From Chenopodium formosanum (taxonomy: Eukaryota; Streptophyta; Magnoliopsida; Caryophyllales; Amaranthaceae): a stretch of 64,000 bases of DNA. Location of the stretch: the NCBI GenBank assembly GCA_024500155.1, contig CM044877.1, positions 34,719,001 through 34,783,000 on the forward strand, in the 5' to 3' direction. The notes under the pieces were generated by a model, which was not told the DNA's origin, made no database searches, and saw only the letters and a list, made by a program, of their open reading frames with translations. Both the position numbers and the translations under genes were made by a program. Each line of letters begins with the position of its first letter. Position 1 is the stretch's first letter. Shown piece after piece: positions 51,957 through 64,000 of the stretch.

Positions 51957-54542
51957 TGATCGGGGGATTAGATAGTGTCGTTAGTCTACTAACCCTAATT
52001 AAATTAACAATTTATAAAACCTAAACTACCCTAATACGAGTATAGAGGTAAGTAAAGGGTCGAACCCAAAAGGACTAAGTGTATCAATCTATGCTAATTA
52101 GACTACTAGGAAAGCTTGTGAGGTAAAGAGAGGTTCAATTAAACACTACTAAGAGCAAATAACTAAAACTAGGGAAAGTGGAATCCAATTACATCAATAC
52201 ATTCAATAACATCATACAATTAGATGAAAATGACCTTGATTAGGAACAATAACCACATTTAACTCACTCTCGCACAATTAAGCATGTTAATTATCCTACT
52301 AAACTAATTCACTCTCGTGCAACTAGCCTAGCAAAGGTATGGAAGAATTTAGGGCTCTCAACCAACTCACTCTCGCACAATCGATTGAAAGCACAATTAA
52401 AAGCACAGAATCAATTAGCTAGAAAGATTCTAATACATAAAAGCATCATCCATACACAATAATCAAGAAACAATTCCACACTAATCACAATCAATCATTC
52501 AATTTATTAACATGACCTTCATCCATTTCCCTAGAACAAAACCTAAGCTAACATAATGAACAAAAACAAGGAAAACAAGGTAAAATAATAAAAAAAGCAA
52601 GAATCAACAACTAAACTAATTAATATACTCAAATAAACAAATAAATAAGCAAAAACAATAATAAATGAAAGCAATAAAGGTGAGAGAAACTTAGGAAGAC
52701 TCATTGAATTTATGAGAGGAAAAATCCACAAATTTGCTTCTTCAAAATCCCAAAAACTCCATGAAAAACCCAAGCTTTCTCTCTCTAAACTACTCCTAAA
52801 TTAGAGAGAGAAACTCCTAATCTAACCCTAAGAGAGAGAAGCTCTCCTAAACTAAATAAGAAAATAGCATAATAGATCCCCCCCTAATTACCCCAAAAAT
52901 GGGTATTTATATACAAGCTATTAAAATAAAAGAAAAGAGAAAATGAAATGGAAAATAAAATAAAACAAACAATAGAAAAAAGAAAAAGGAAATAGAAAAG
53001 GAAAATAAAAGTAAAATTAAAAGAAATTAAATCCCAAAAGCCCCCAAATCCCATCAGACCCGATTTCCTTCTCTTTCATTCGGCTGCTCTGTTTTTTTTC
53101 ATCATCACCATCACGCATCATCAATTATCATAATCACCACCGTCAATCCTCATCGTCATCAATCAAGCATCAATCAAAGCCGTTCAATTCTCATTAAAAA
53201 TCACGTGAAAAGCTCGTGATTGACCAACGATTGCGCGCCCGCACAGAAGACGCATACAGGTCACGCAAAGCTTCTGCCTCGAATCTGATTTAGGACTCCA
53301 TTTTGTGCGCTTTCTGACAGGGTTGCGCGGCCGCGAGTAACAGCTCTGTGAGTTTGGGGGTTGGGCGAAATGCGGCTGTAATTGGTGAGTAATTGGGTTG
53401 GATATTTGGGTGGTTAATTGTGGGTGAAGGGCTGGTGGTTTAAATGGTGTTACGAGGGTCGAATTAAGGTGGTAATTGCTGGCGGTTTGGTGGCGAAATG
53501 GGAGGTGACGGTGGTGTTGGTGGTTTAATTGGTAAGAATTGGTGAAAAGTTTAATCTGGGATTGGTGGAGTTGCGTGGTGGTTTCGGTGCGATTGGGAGG
53601 AGCAGGGGAGAAGCACAGGAAGTGCGCGTGTGGTGGTGGTTTTTTGATGGGTTTGGTTGGAGTTGTGGGTGTGTTACGTAGGTGATGATTAAGGGCAGCA
53701 GTGGTGGAATTGATTGTGAGCTGAGGGAGCAGGGGAGGTGCGATGTTGGTGTTGTTGATGGTAGTTGTCGCTGCTGTTGCTGTTGGTGTTGTGATGTGTG
53801 GTGGTTTGTGGTTTTTAGAGGGCTGAGAGGTGGTGTTGCAAAGGCTGGTGGTTGAAATTGGTGGCGGTGGCTGGAAATTGGGGTTGTTGGTGAGTGTGTG
53901 ACGTGGGTTAAAATGGTGGCAGAGGTGGTGGTTGATGTTGGTGATGTTGGTTTGTGGGTGTGATTGTGGTGGTGTTGTGTTGGTGGGTGGACGTTGCTAT
54001 GAGGTGCTGGTGGTGTTGAGGAGCTGGGAGCAGGGAGAAGGAGAGTTGGAGCAGTGGAGATGGTGACGGAAGGTGTGGTGAAGGATAGGGAAACGGGGTG
54101 GTGTAGGTTAAGAGGTGGGCAGCAGCTATTAGGGAAGAGCAGCGGCTTGTGCATTTGCCTCGAACCTTGACCTCCGAACACAAATTTGACTTTGAAACCC
54201 GAAACGCCTACAACCAAAAACAACACGAGGGGAAATCGGAAGATAAAATAAAATAAAATAAGGAAAATAAAGTAAAATAAAATAAGATAAATAAAGTAAA
54301 ATAAAATAAAATAAAATAAAATGCTAAAACTAAAGAAATAATAAAATTGAATGAAATAAAATAAAATAAAATACGAAAATAAACTAAAAACTATAGAAAA
54401 TTACAAAAATACTCAAAATAAAGATAAAAGACGAGAATAATAAAATAATAGAAATAAAGGATATAAAAGGTGAAATTATTGGAAAATAAGCCGAAATACG
54501 ACTCAATAAACATCCTAAAAGTGACATAAAAGTCACTTATCA
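51957..54542 (-). repeat. Array B LTR 3 (2586 bp)
   Basis: Uninterrupted, with TATA at 52903-52914 and hairpin arms at 52776-52787 and 52802-52813. It shares TATAGAGGTAAG near its start (52041-52052) with LTR 4, where LTR 1 and LTR 2 have TATAGGGGTAAG. It is directly flanked by the internal regions of units 2 and 3. Confidence 0.93.
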
Positions 54543-56824
54543 AAATCCCCTAAGCTTACCTTTTGCTCGTCCTCGAGCAAATTAACATGAAACACGGGAG
54601 AAGGAGAATGATTTATTCAAGCAAAACTAAGACACTAAAGGAGACAAGAATGTACACTAACTCACTTTCGTAGGAATCACGGTCAATTTTAGCAACTAAA
54701 GACAAGCCCTTTAAACCCCTAGATCGCCCTAGAGGACGAGTGTGCTCTTGTGAGGGTGTCCTAAGAGTTTAACCCACAACTCTAAAAAAAACCAAGGCAA
54801 AACAAAAAGAAAAAGAAAAGCAAAAACAAAAAACAAGCACAACCACGATCAACATGACATGACAAGGCTTAAGAAAACCAAACAAGCTTTTAGATAGAAA
54901 ATGCTCCATTCGGACTCAAAACATAGAGACATGCACCAAAGAATGCTCACCTTTCTTAATTAAATGAGGGAATACACTTTTCCGAGATGCTCATGGTTGA
55001 AAGAGACAAACCTAAGCTAAGCATAGAGAACTAATGATTTCACTCTCCGCCCTAGCCCCATCCAAGACGGTCCACGTTCTCTCCACTAGCTTCAAATCAT
55101 CCCTTAGTTAGCTCCTCATGATTCCTCGAGAGAACCGGAAAAAGAAATTTTTATGTGGAATCATAAGGTCATCCCGACATCTCAACTATGCATACCCTCT
55201 CCATAGGGTTGAAATCTATCTCCCTCCACCGGTCATTGACCTCACCCCTCTAAAGTCAAAGGGTCATTACTAGGGTTGTAACGTAAGGTTAAGGGTCAAG
55301 GCGGGGCAAAAATTTGAAAATTTTGGTGATATTTCCTAAGTGAAGCAAAAGGGTGATCAAAACCTCAAAAACAAACTCAAGAAATCACCAAACATCAAAC
55401 AAAAATACCAATAATGCCATCTCCCCCAAGCTTATTCGACACCGACACTCAAAAAAAACAAAAACGAAGTAACGCTCCCCCCCCCCCCCCAAGCTTGAAC
55501 AAAGCATTGTCCTCAATGCTTAAACTAGGGAGGAAAACGAAACCAAACTAATTTTAATTTATTTATTTATTTTATTTTTTTATATATATATTTTATTTGT
55601 TGTCCTCGCCATTTTTAACTTTAGACGGCTTTTTCTTAACATTTGCTTTATTTCACACAATATATACAATTTACTTTTCTTGCTTGGTACAAAAAGCATA
55701 ATACTTTCTCATTTTATTACAACACAAAACAAACTCTTAAACCGAAATGCTTCACAAACTAAGGGTTAGGGAAACGAAAGGTCATAAGGCTTGTAATGTG
55801 GCTCATAATCAAGAAAGGGAATAGGCTAAAAGGGTTGGCAAGAGGAGCAAATGCGAAATAAAAACAAAATAAGTAACAAAACAAAAAGAAGATAAAGAAA
55901 AATGAGAAAAGAGGCGCCCTTTTCCTCCTCTAGAGATGCTTGGTCACGATCTTGGGAGCTAGAGGACAACACAAAGATTAAGTTATGCATAGTTAAGGAT
56001 CTTAAATGCCGCTCACAAGATTGATGAAGGCTACAACAAATGACGCTCACACGGGATAAGAAATAAGCAAATACCAACCAAGGGAATCCTGTTCACCATA
56101 GAGAGCAACACCATCTTACCACTTTCCCGTGAACTAGGGGTTCAAACGTCCTCAAAAGTTCTAAACCGGGCTACCTTAGCTTACAATGTGTCTAACTCAA
56201 CCCAAAGCATTCTCAAACCGTGCAAACCCTCATCAACTAGGAAGATAAGCATTCAAAGACACATCATCATGAAAGGCACACAAATCCAAATGAATGAGCA
56301 ATTCCAAATCAAAATAATTTTAACTCGTCATAGCCATGTTTGTCACATAAAAGGGAAAAACAACACAAAAACAAGAGGAAGAAATAAAAAGGTTCACAAA
56401 TGAGGCATGTAATTCAAGTAAATCCCAATCGTCATACAAATGACCGTTGATAACAACATCAACGATCCCAGGTTCCTTAGAACCAATGCAAACAACCTTG
56501 AACCATTCAACTTCTTCCTAAACTAACCTTAAACTAAGCACTCAAAGAAAAATTAAAAGAGTGAAAACAAGAAAGGTCTCACCAAGAGGTTGGCTTAAAA
56601 GAATAATGGAGCATAAAATCGAGTTCTCCAAATGTCACTCCGCTCCAAGCTTCCAAAATGCAACCTACAAGGCAAGATAAGACATAAAAGAAAACATTCA
56701 AAGAAAACAAAGAAAGAAAACAAAAAAGAAAAAGAAAGGAGGGGGAGAAAAAGGGGTAGAAATCCTCCGGGTTGCTTGCCGGGAAGCGCTTGTTTATGGT
56801 TTCTAGCTTGACCCTTCACCTCCT
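54543..56824 (-). other. Array B unit 3, 3' untranslated region
   Basis: Same plan as unit 1. The purine tract at the LTR edge has CCCCTAAG where the others have CCCCCAAG. The post-ORF hairpin is 56767-56783 with loop AAGCAA. The run of C at about 55477-55490 is the longest in the array. No gene is supported. Confidence 0.7.
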
Positions 56825-57379
56825 TCAAGGTGGAATAAAAAACATCACCCTCATCAACTTGAGGATTGAATCATAGATGCCCCCAAGCTTGAGAACTAGC
56901 ATTCCTTGAGGTCTCAAATCACCACAAGGGAAAGGAGGGATTAAATCAAGAGCCAATGGTGGCTCATCTTTTCTTTTTCTCTTCTTCTTGTCGTTTCTTC
57001 TATAAGGGCGATGAAGCTTGGAATCCTCGATATTAGGAAGGGAAACCTCACCTTCCTCAAGAGAGCCTTCAAACCAAGCAGGAACTTCAAGAAAGTCATC
57101 ATACCTCATTGTCACCTTACCAATACATGGAGGTAAGCTCTCATTATCCATCACACCATCGACCACATCAACTCTACATACGCTCACCGCCATAGGGCTC
57201 TTCAAAACAACATTCTCAACTAGCCTACAAGGGAAGGGAAATAGGCCTTCAAACTTGTTTGGTTCACTAAAATCTAATGGCTCCTCATTTTGTTCTTGAA
57301 CCTTCTTCTCAACCACATCCTCCACAAACCTTGTCTTCCTTACTTTCATCCTCCTTCCAAGTTTTGAGATGATAAGCAT
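56825..57379 (-). CDS. Array B unit 3 ORF2
   Basis: 184 residues with the same start, overlap with gag and ending as in units 1 and 2. It carries NKFEGLFPFPCRL and LALDLIPPFPCG. The conservation in length and frame over three units is notable. The product is unknown. Confidence 0.5.
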   Translation of the reverse strand: MLIISKLGRRMKVRKTRFVEDVVEKKVQEQNEEPLDFSEPNKFEGLFPFPCRLVENVVLKSPMAVSVCRVDVVDGVMDNESLPPCIGKVTMRYDDFLEVPAWFEGSLEEGEVSLPNIEDSKLHRPYRRNDKKKRKRKDEPPLALDLIPPFPCGDLRPQGMLVLKLGGIYDSILKLMRVMFFIPP

Positions 57380-58616
57380 ATGAAGGGTTAGTAGATGATT
57401 TTAAGGGGAGTTTTGCAGTTAAATGGAGAGAAGAAATGTTGGCTAGTTGGGAGTCAACAACTTCATTGTGAGATTTGATCTCTTCGAATTGTTGAGTGAG
57501 AATTTGACGTTGTTGAAGAATTTGGGTTTGTGTGTGGTCGGGTGGGGAATGTTCTTCATATACTTGAGGATTTTGGTCATGATGTTGATCTTGAAAGTTC
57601 CCCATTTGGATGGAAGGGTGAGAAAAATTTTGGTTTAGAGGATTGAAAAGAGGTTCATCTTGGAGGAAGGAGTTTTCTTGCTTTTGAGGTTGTTGAAGTT
57701 GTTGAGATTGAGCTTGGGTTACAAACTCTCCTTCCCTCAAAGTCAATTCCTCACCTTGCTTGGGATTGAACTCTCTACAATACGATGCATCATGATCCGT
57801 CCCACCACAACAAGCACATGAGAAATAAATGATTTGTGACAGTTTTGAACCCAAACCTACACTTGAGTTCAACTTGGAAAGACCTTCATTCAAGAGTTCA
57901 ACTATGTGCTTAAGTTGACCGACTTTCTCCAACTCATAAAGATCACCTTGCTTTCCTTGGGACCTTCTTTGACCTCCCCAAGAATAGCTAGTAGCCACCT
58001 CTTCAATTATAGCTTCAACTTGGCTTTGAGGGATCTTAATCAATTGACCACCGGCACCCGCATCTAGATTGGTTCTTGAAATTGGCTCTAAGCCATCATA
58101 AAAGAATATCATGAGCAAATTATGGTTGAATCCATGGTTAGGACATGCTCTAATCATATCCTTAAACCTTTCCCATGCTTCCCCAAGAGTTTCATCCGGT
58201 TCTTGCTCAAAAGAAGCTATCTTCCTCCTCATTTTTGCGGTTTGCTCATCGGAAATGAACCTCTTGAGAAAGGCCTTCGCAACGTCTTTCCATGTGGTGA
58301 GAGAGTTGGGATTTAAAATCTTAAGCCATTTCTTTGCTCTTCCGGTGAGAGATTGCCGAAAGAGATGCATACGAATGTAATCTTGGCTCACTTCATTTGT
58401 TTGCATCATTGCACACAACTCAAGGAATCGGTCCAAATGCTCAATGGGGTCATCACTTGCACTTCCGGAAAATTGCTCAACTTGTACCATCCTAGCATAT
58501 TGTGGATGGATTGTGAAATTAGACTCGGTGGTTGGGAGAAGTATACCACTCGTGAGCTCATAGACTTCCGGATTTCCAAACTCCCTAAAAAGAAGGTCAT
58601 CCTCTTGTCTTGCCAT
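57309..58616 (-). CDS. Array B unit 3 gag (Athila type)
   Basis: A complete frame of 435 codons from MARQEDDLLFREFGNPEVYEL. The Gag core (FSGSASDDPIEHLDRF, GRAKKWLKIL, AWERFKDMIRACPNHGF) and knuckle CACCGGTDHDASYC are intact. It shares GEELTLREG and PQKQENS with unit 2 against GEALTLREG and PPKQENS in unit 1. The end is HLKTWKEDESKEDKVCGGCG. Its role is that of unit 1 gag, and it too lacks pol downstream. Confidence 0.85.
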   Translation of the reverse strand: MARQEDDLLFREFGNPEVYELTSGILLPTTESNFTIHPQYARMVQVEQFSGSASDDPIEHLDRFLELCAMMQTNEVSQDYIRMHLFRQSLTGRAKKWLKILNPNSLTTWKDVAKAFLKRFISDEQTAKMRRKIASFEQEPDETLGEAWERFKDMIRACPNHGFNHNLLMIFFYDGLEPISRTNLDAGAGGQLIKIPQSQVEAIIEEVATSYSWGGQRRSQGKQGDLYELEKVGQLKHIVELLNEGLSKLNSSVGLGSKLSQIIYFSCACCGGTDHDASYCREFNPKQGEELTLREGEFVTQAQSQQLQQPQKQENSFLQDEPLFNPLNQNFSHPSIQMGNFQDQHHDQNPQVYEEHSPPDHTQTQILQQRQILTQQFEEIKSHNEVVDSQLANISSLHLTAKLPLKSSTNPSYAYHLKTWKEDESKEDKVCGGCG

Positions 58617-58774
58617 ATCTCTCTTTGAATACAACAAAGCTAAGCACACGATTAGCAATGACAAGTAGGATAAAAAAAAAGGCAAAATAATAAAAAGAAA
58701 GCAAATAAAATGACTCTAAAAATAGCAAAAATAAATGCTAAACAAGCCGCTTCCCCGGCAACGGCGCCAAAATT

Positions 58775-61361
58775 TGATCGGGGGATTAGATAGTGTTGTT
58801 ACTCTACTAACCCTAATCAAATTAACAATTTATAAAACCTAAACTACCCTAATACGAGTATAGAGGTAAGTAAAGGGTCGAACCCAAAAGGACTAAGTGT
58901 ATCAATCTATGCTAATTAGACTACTAGGAAAGCTTGTGAGGTAAAGAGAGGTTCAATTAAACACTACTAAGAGCAAATAACTAAAACTAGGGAAAGTGGA
59001 ATCCAATTACATCAATACATTCAATAACATCATACAATTAGATGAAAATGACCTTGATTAGGAACAATCAACACATTTAACTCACTCTCGCACAATTAAG
59101 CATGTTAATTATCCTACTAAACTAATTCACTCTCGTGCAACTAGCCTAGCAAAGGTATGGAAGAATTTAGGGCTCTCAACCAACTCACTCTCGCACAATC
59201 GATTGAAAGCACAATAAAAAGAACAGAATCAATTAGCTAGAAAGATTCTAATACATAAAAGCATCATCCATACACAATAATCAAGAAACAATTCCACACT
59301 AATCACAATCAATCATTCAATTTATTAACATGACCTTCATCCATTTCCCTAGAACAAAACCTAAGCTAACATAATGAACAAAAACAAGGAAAACAAGGTA
59401 AAATAATAATAAAAGCAAGAATCAACAACTAAACTAATTAATATACTCAAATAAACAAATAAATAAGCAAAAACAATAATAAATGAAAGCAATAAAGGTG
59501 AGAGAAAGTTAGGAAGACTCATTGAATTTATGAGAGGAAAAATCCACAAATTTGCTTCTTCAAAATCCCAAAAACTCCATGAAAAACCCAAGCTTTCTCT
59601 CTCTAAACTACTCCTAAACTAGAGAGAGAAACTCCTAATCTAACCCTAAGAGAGAGAAGCTCTCCTAAACTAAATAAGAAAATAGCATAATAGATCCCCC
59701 CCTAATTACCCCAAAAATGGGTATTTATATACAAGCTATGAAAATAAAAGAAAAGAGAAAATGAAATGGAAAATAAAATAAAACAAACAATAGAAAAAAG
59801 AAAAAGGAAATAGAAAAGGAAAATAAAAGTAAAATTAAAAGAAATTAAATCCCAAAAGCCCCCAAATCCCATCAGACCCGATTTCCTTCTCTTTCATTTG
59901 GCTGCTCTGTTTTTTTTCATCATCACCATCACGCATCATCAATTATCATAATCACCACCGTCAATCCTCATCGTCATCAATCAAGCATCAATCAAAGCCG
60001 TTCAATTCTCATTAAAAATTACGTGAAAAGCTCGTGATTGACCCACGATTGCGCGCCCGCACAGAAGACGCACACAGGTCACGCAAAGCTTCTGCCTTGA
60101 ATCTGATTTAGGACTCCATTTTGTGCGCTTTCTGACAGGGTTGCGCGGCCGCGAGTAACAGCTCTGTGAGTTTGGGGGTTGGGCGAAATGCGGCTGTAAT
60201 TGGTGAGTAATTGGGTTGGATATTTGGGTGGATAATTGTGGGTGAAGGGCTGGTGGTTTAAATGGTGTTACGAGGGTCGAATTAAGGTGGTAATTGCTGG
60301 CGGTGTGGTGGCGAAATGGGAGGTGACGGTGGTGTTGGTGGTTTAATTGGTAAGAATTGGTGAAAAGTTTAAGCTGGGATTGGTGGAGTTGCGTGGTGGT
60401 TTCGGTGCGATTGGGAGGAGCAGGGGAGAAGCAGGGGAAGTGCGCGTGTGGTGGTGGTTTTTTCATGGGTTTGGTTGGAGTTGTGGGTGTGTTGCGTAGG
60501 TGATGATTAAGGGCAGCAGTGGTGGAATTGATTGTGAGCTGAGGGAGCAGGGGAGGTGCGATGTTGGTGTTGTTGATGGTAGTTGTCGCTGCTGTTGCTG
60601 TTGGTGTTGTGATGTGTGGTGGTTTGTGGTTTTTAGAGGGCAGAGAGGTGGTGTTGCAAAGGCTGGTGGTTGAAATTGGTGGCGGTGGCTGGAAATTGGG
60701 GTTGTTGGTGAGTGTGTGACGTGGGTTAAAATGGTGGCAGAGGTGGTGGTTGATGTTGGTGATGTTGGTTTGTGGGTGTGATTGTGGTGGTGTTGTGTTG
60801 GTGGGTGGAGGTTGCTATGAGGTGCTGGTGGTGTTGAGGAGCTGGGAGCAGGGAGAAGGAGAGTTGGAGCAGTGGAGATGGTGACGGAAGGTGTGGTGAA
60901 GGATAGGGAAACGGGGTGGTGTAGGTTAAGAGGTGGGAAGCAGCTATTAGGGAAGAGCAGCGGCTTGTGCATTTGCCTCGAACCTTGACCTCCGAACACA
61001 AATTTGACTTTGAAACCCGAAACGCCTACAACCAAAAACAACACGAGGGGAAATCGGAAGATAAAATAAAATAAAATAAGGAAAATAAAGTAAAATAAAA
61101 TAAGATAAATAAAGTAAAATAAAATAAAATAAAATAAAATGCTAAAACTAAAGAAATAATAAAATTGAATGAAATAAAAAAAAAATAAAATACGAAAATA
61201 AACTAAAAACTATAGAAAATTACAAAAATACTCAAAATAAAGATAAAAGACGAGAATAATAAAATAATAGAAATAAAGGATATAAAAGGTGAAATTATTG
61301 GAAAATAAGCCGAAATACGACTCAATAAACATCCTAAAAGTGACATAAAAGTCACTTATCA
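58775..61361 (-). repeat. Array B LTR 4 (2587 bp)
   Basis: Uninterrupted, with TATA at 59721-59732 and hairpin at 59594-59631. It joins unit 3 on the left through the primer site and unit 4 on the right through the purine tract. Confidence 0.93.
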
Positions 61362-63633
61362 AAATCCCCCAAGCTTACCTTTTGCTCGTCCTCGAGCAAA
61401 TTAACATGAAACACGGGAGAAGGAGAATGATTTATTCAAGCAAAACTAAGACACTAAAGGAGACAAGAATGTACACTAACTCACTTTCGTAGGAATCACG
61501 GTCAATTTTAGCAACTAAAGACAAGCCCTTTAAACCCCTAGATCGCCCTAGAGGACGAGTGTGCTCTTGTGAGGGTGTCCTAAGAGTTTAACCCACAACT
61601 CTAAACAAAACCAAGGCAAAACAAAAAGAAAAAGAAAAGCAAAAACAAAAAACAAGCACAACCACGACCAACATGACATGATAAGGCTTAAGAAAACCAA
61701 ACAAGCTTTTAGATAGAAAATGCTCCATTCGCACTCAAAATATAGAGACATGAACCAAAGAATGCTCACCTTTCTTAATTAAATGAGGGAATACACTTTT
61801 CCGAGATGCTCATGGTTGAAAGAGACAAACCTAAGCTAAGCATAGAGAACTAATTATTTCACTCTCCGCCCTAGCCCCATCCAAGACGGTCCACGTTCTC
61901 TCCACTAGCTTCAAATCATCCCTTAGTTAGCTCCTCATGATTCCTCGAGGGAACCGGAAAAAGAAATTTTTATGTGGAATCATAAGGTCATCCCGACATC
62001 TCAACTATGCATACCCTCTCCATAGGGTTGAAATCTATCTCCCTCCACCGGTCATTGACCTCACCCCTCTAAAGTCAAAGGGTCTTTACTAGGGTTGTAA
62101 CGTAAGGTTAAGGGTCAAGGCGGGGCAAAAATTTGAAAATTTTGGTGATATTTCCTAAGTGAAGCAAAAGGGTGATCAAACCTCAAAAAAAAACTCAAGA
62201 AATCACCAAACATCAAACAAAAATACCAATAATGCCATCTCCCCCAAGCTTATTCGACACCGACACTCAATAAAAACAAAAACGAAGTAACGCTCCCCCC
62301 CCCCAAGCTTGAACAAAGCATTGTCCTCAATGCTTAAACTAGGGAGGAAAACGAAACCAAACTAATTTTAATTTATTTATTTATTTTATTTTATTTTATA
62401 TATATTTTATTTGTTGTCCTCGCATTTTTTAACTTTAGACGGCTTTTTCTTAACATTTGCTTTATTTCACACAATATATACAATTTACTTTTCTTGCTTG
62501 GTACAAAAAGCATAATACTTTCTCATTTTATTACAACACAAAACAAACTCTTAAACCGAAATGCTTCACAAACTAAGGGTTAGGGAAACGAAAGGTCATA
62601 AGGCTTGTAATGTGGCTCATAATCAAGAAAGGGAATAGGCTAAAAGGGTTGGCAAGAGGAGCAAATGCGACATAAAACAAAATAAGTAACAAAACAAAAA
62701 GAAGATAAAGAAAAATGAGAAAAGAGGCGCCCTTTTCCTCCTCTAGAGATGCTTGGTCACGATCTTGGGAGCTAGAGGACAACACAAAGATTAAGTTATG
62801 CATAGTTAAGGATCTTAAATGCCGCTCACAAGAATGATGAAGGCTACAACAAATGACGCTCACACGGGATAAGAAATAAGCAAATACCAACCAAGGGAAT
62901 CCTGTTCACCATAGAGAGCAACACCATCTTACCACTTTCCCGTGAACTAGGGGTTCAAACGTCCTCAAAAGTTCTAAACCGGGCTACCTTAGCTTACAAT
63001 GTGTCTAACTCAACCCAAAGCATTCTCAAACCGTGCAAACCCTCATCAACTAGGAAGATAAGCATTCAAAGACACATCATCATGAAAGGCACACAAATCC
63101 AAATGAATGAGCAATTCCAAATCAAAATAATTTTAACTCGTCATAGCCATGTTTGTCACATAAAAGGGAAAAACAACACAAAAACAAGAGGAAGAAATAA
63201 AAAGGTTCACAAATGAGGCATGTAATTCAAGTAAATCCCAATCGTCATACAAATGACCGTTGATAACAACATCAACGATCCCAGGTTCCTTAGAACCAAT
63301 GCAAACAACTTTGAACCATTCAACTTCTTCCTAAACTAACCTTAAACTAAGCACTCAAAGAAAAATTAAAAGAGTGAAAACAAGAAAGGTCTCACCAAGA
63401 GGTTGGCTTAAAAGAATAATGGAGCATAAAATCGAGTTCTCCAAATGTCACTCCGCTCCAAGCTTCCAAAATGCAACCTACAAGGCAAGACAAGACATAA
63501 AAGAAAACATTAAAAGAAAACAAAGAAAGAAAACAAAAAAGAAAAAGAAAGGAGGGGGAGAAAAAGGGGTAGAAATCGGGTTGCTTGCCGGGAAGCGCTT
63601 GTTTATGGTTTCTAGCTTGACCCTTCACCTCCT
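61362..63633 (-). other. Array B unit 4, 3' untranslated region
   Basis: Same plan as the other units. The post-ORF hairpin (63577-63592) has lost a few bases of the flank (ATCCTCCGGG in unit 1, ATCGGG here), which shortens the stem. No gene is supported. Confidence 0.7.
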
Positions 63634-64000
63634 TCAAGGTGGAATAAAAAACATCACCCTCATCAACTTGAGGATTGAATCATAGATGCCCCCAAGCTTG
63701 AGAACTAGCATTCCTTGAGGTCTCAAATCACCACAAGGGAAAGGAGGGAATAAATCAAGAGCCAATGGTGGCTCATTTTTTCTTTTTCTCTTCTTCTTGT
63801 GGTTTCTTCTATAAGGGCGATGAAGCTTGGAATCCTCGATATTAGGAAGGGAAACCTCACCTTCCTCAAGAGAGCCTTCAAACCAAGCAGGAACTTCAAG
63901 AAAGTCATCATACCTCATTGTCACCTTACCAATACATGGAGGTAAGCTCTCATTATCCATCACACCATCGACCACATCAACTCTACATACGCTCACCGCC
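63634..64000 (-). CDS. Array B unit 4 ORF2, cut by the window end
   Basis: The C-terminal 122 codons of ORF2 are seen (VCRVDVVDGVMD ... FFIPP), with KKRKRKNEPP where other units have KKRKRKDEPP. The start and the overlapping gag lie beyond 64000, so the array continues. Confidence 0.55.
   Translation of the reverse strand, partial: AVSVCRVDVVDGVMDNESLPPCIGKVTMRYDDFLEVPAWFEGSLEEGEVSLPNIEDSKLHRPYRRNHKKKRKRKNEPPLALDLFPPFPCGDLRPQGMLVLKLGGIYDSILKLMRVMFFIPP

Larger units (their letters stand above)
27035..64000 (-). mobile_element. Array B: tandem multimer of a gag-only Athila-like element (continues beyond window)
   Basis: LTRs at 27035-29612, 33840-47724 (split by element C), 51957-54542 and 58775-61361 alternate with internal regions 29613-33839, 47725-51956, 54543-58774 and 61362-64000 (cut). 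After subtracting C and its duplicated target, the LTR-to-LTR period is 6805, 6816 and 6818 bp. Internal regions are 4227, 4232 and 4232 bp. Every LTR edge inside the array abuts a primer site on one side and a purine tract on the other, with no target duplications between units. Unequal recombination between LTRs gives this structure. All units lack pol. Confidence 0.92.

Noticed and set aside
27035..64000. Array B as separate independent insertions of one family
   Set aside because: No target duplications lie between units, and each inner LTR is used by both neighbours, so a shared-LTR multimer fits better.

Overview
This window is plant nuclear DNA made almost entirely of nested LTR retrotransposons of the Ty3/gypsy class. 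The evidence is TG...CA long terminal repeats, 5-bp target-site duplications, primer-binding sites matching the 3' end of plant tRNA-Asp, purine tracts beside the LTRs, and Athila-type and Tat/Ogre-type gag-pol genes. No host gene, tRNA, rRNA or CRISPR array is convincing. The extent of nesting and the Athila/Tat/Ogre content suggest a large, repeat-rich, heterochromatic region of an angiosperm, probably a dicot. I cannot name the species.

Layout. (1) 1-805 and 9849-10211 are the two halves of an older sequence holding a possible promoter, a 236-nt intron and a decayed plus-strand ORF. (2) Element A (811-9843, minus strand, TSD GCAAT) splits it. A is a non-autonomous Athila-like element with 2.3-2.5 kb LTRs and one decayed gag-like ORF. 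(3) About 10940-24060 is element E, an old, heavily mutated Tat/Ogre-type element on the minus strand (gag, protease, RT, RNase H, second RNase H, integrase). (4) Element D (12936-19383, plus strand, TSD ATATA) is nested in E's RNase H region. D is a non-autonomous Athila-like element with one small ORF. (5) 24060-27034 holds LTR-like debris, including a probable Athila-type LTR end. (6) From 27035 to beyond the window end is array B: at least four LTRs alternating with four internal regions (LTR-int-LTR-int-LTR-int-LTR-int), period about 6.81 kb, minus strand. Each complete internal region codes for an Athila-type Gag and a second overlapping ORF but no pol. (7) Element C (35554-46849, plus strand, TSD GGTGT) sits inside the second LTR of the array. 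C is a nearly intact Tat-lineage element with 495-bp LTRs, a single gag-pro-RT-RNaseH-aRNaseH-integrase frame broken by five stops and no frameshift, a 3' tandem-repeat region, and a spliced antisense gene with its own promoter-like sequence.

Working relations. A, B and D lack reverse transcriptase and integrase, so they must have moved with enzymes supplied by an autonomous relative. They share cis features that could serve this: the same tRNA-Asp primer site, a small hairpin with an AGGCAA-like loop just after the coding region, a second hairpin with an AGGA loop, and several repeated AGCTTGGGGGAG purine tracts. D and the E flank also share a symmetric module of about 125 bp. These shared non-coding structures, the tandem LTR array, and C's possible leaky stop and spliced antisense gene are the points most worth a second look.
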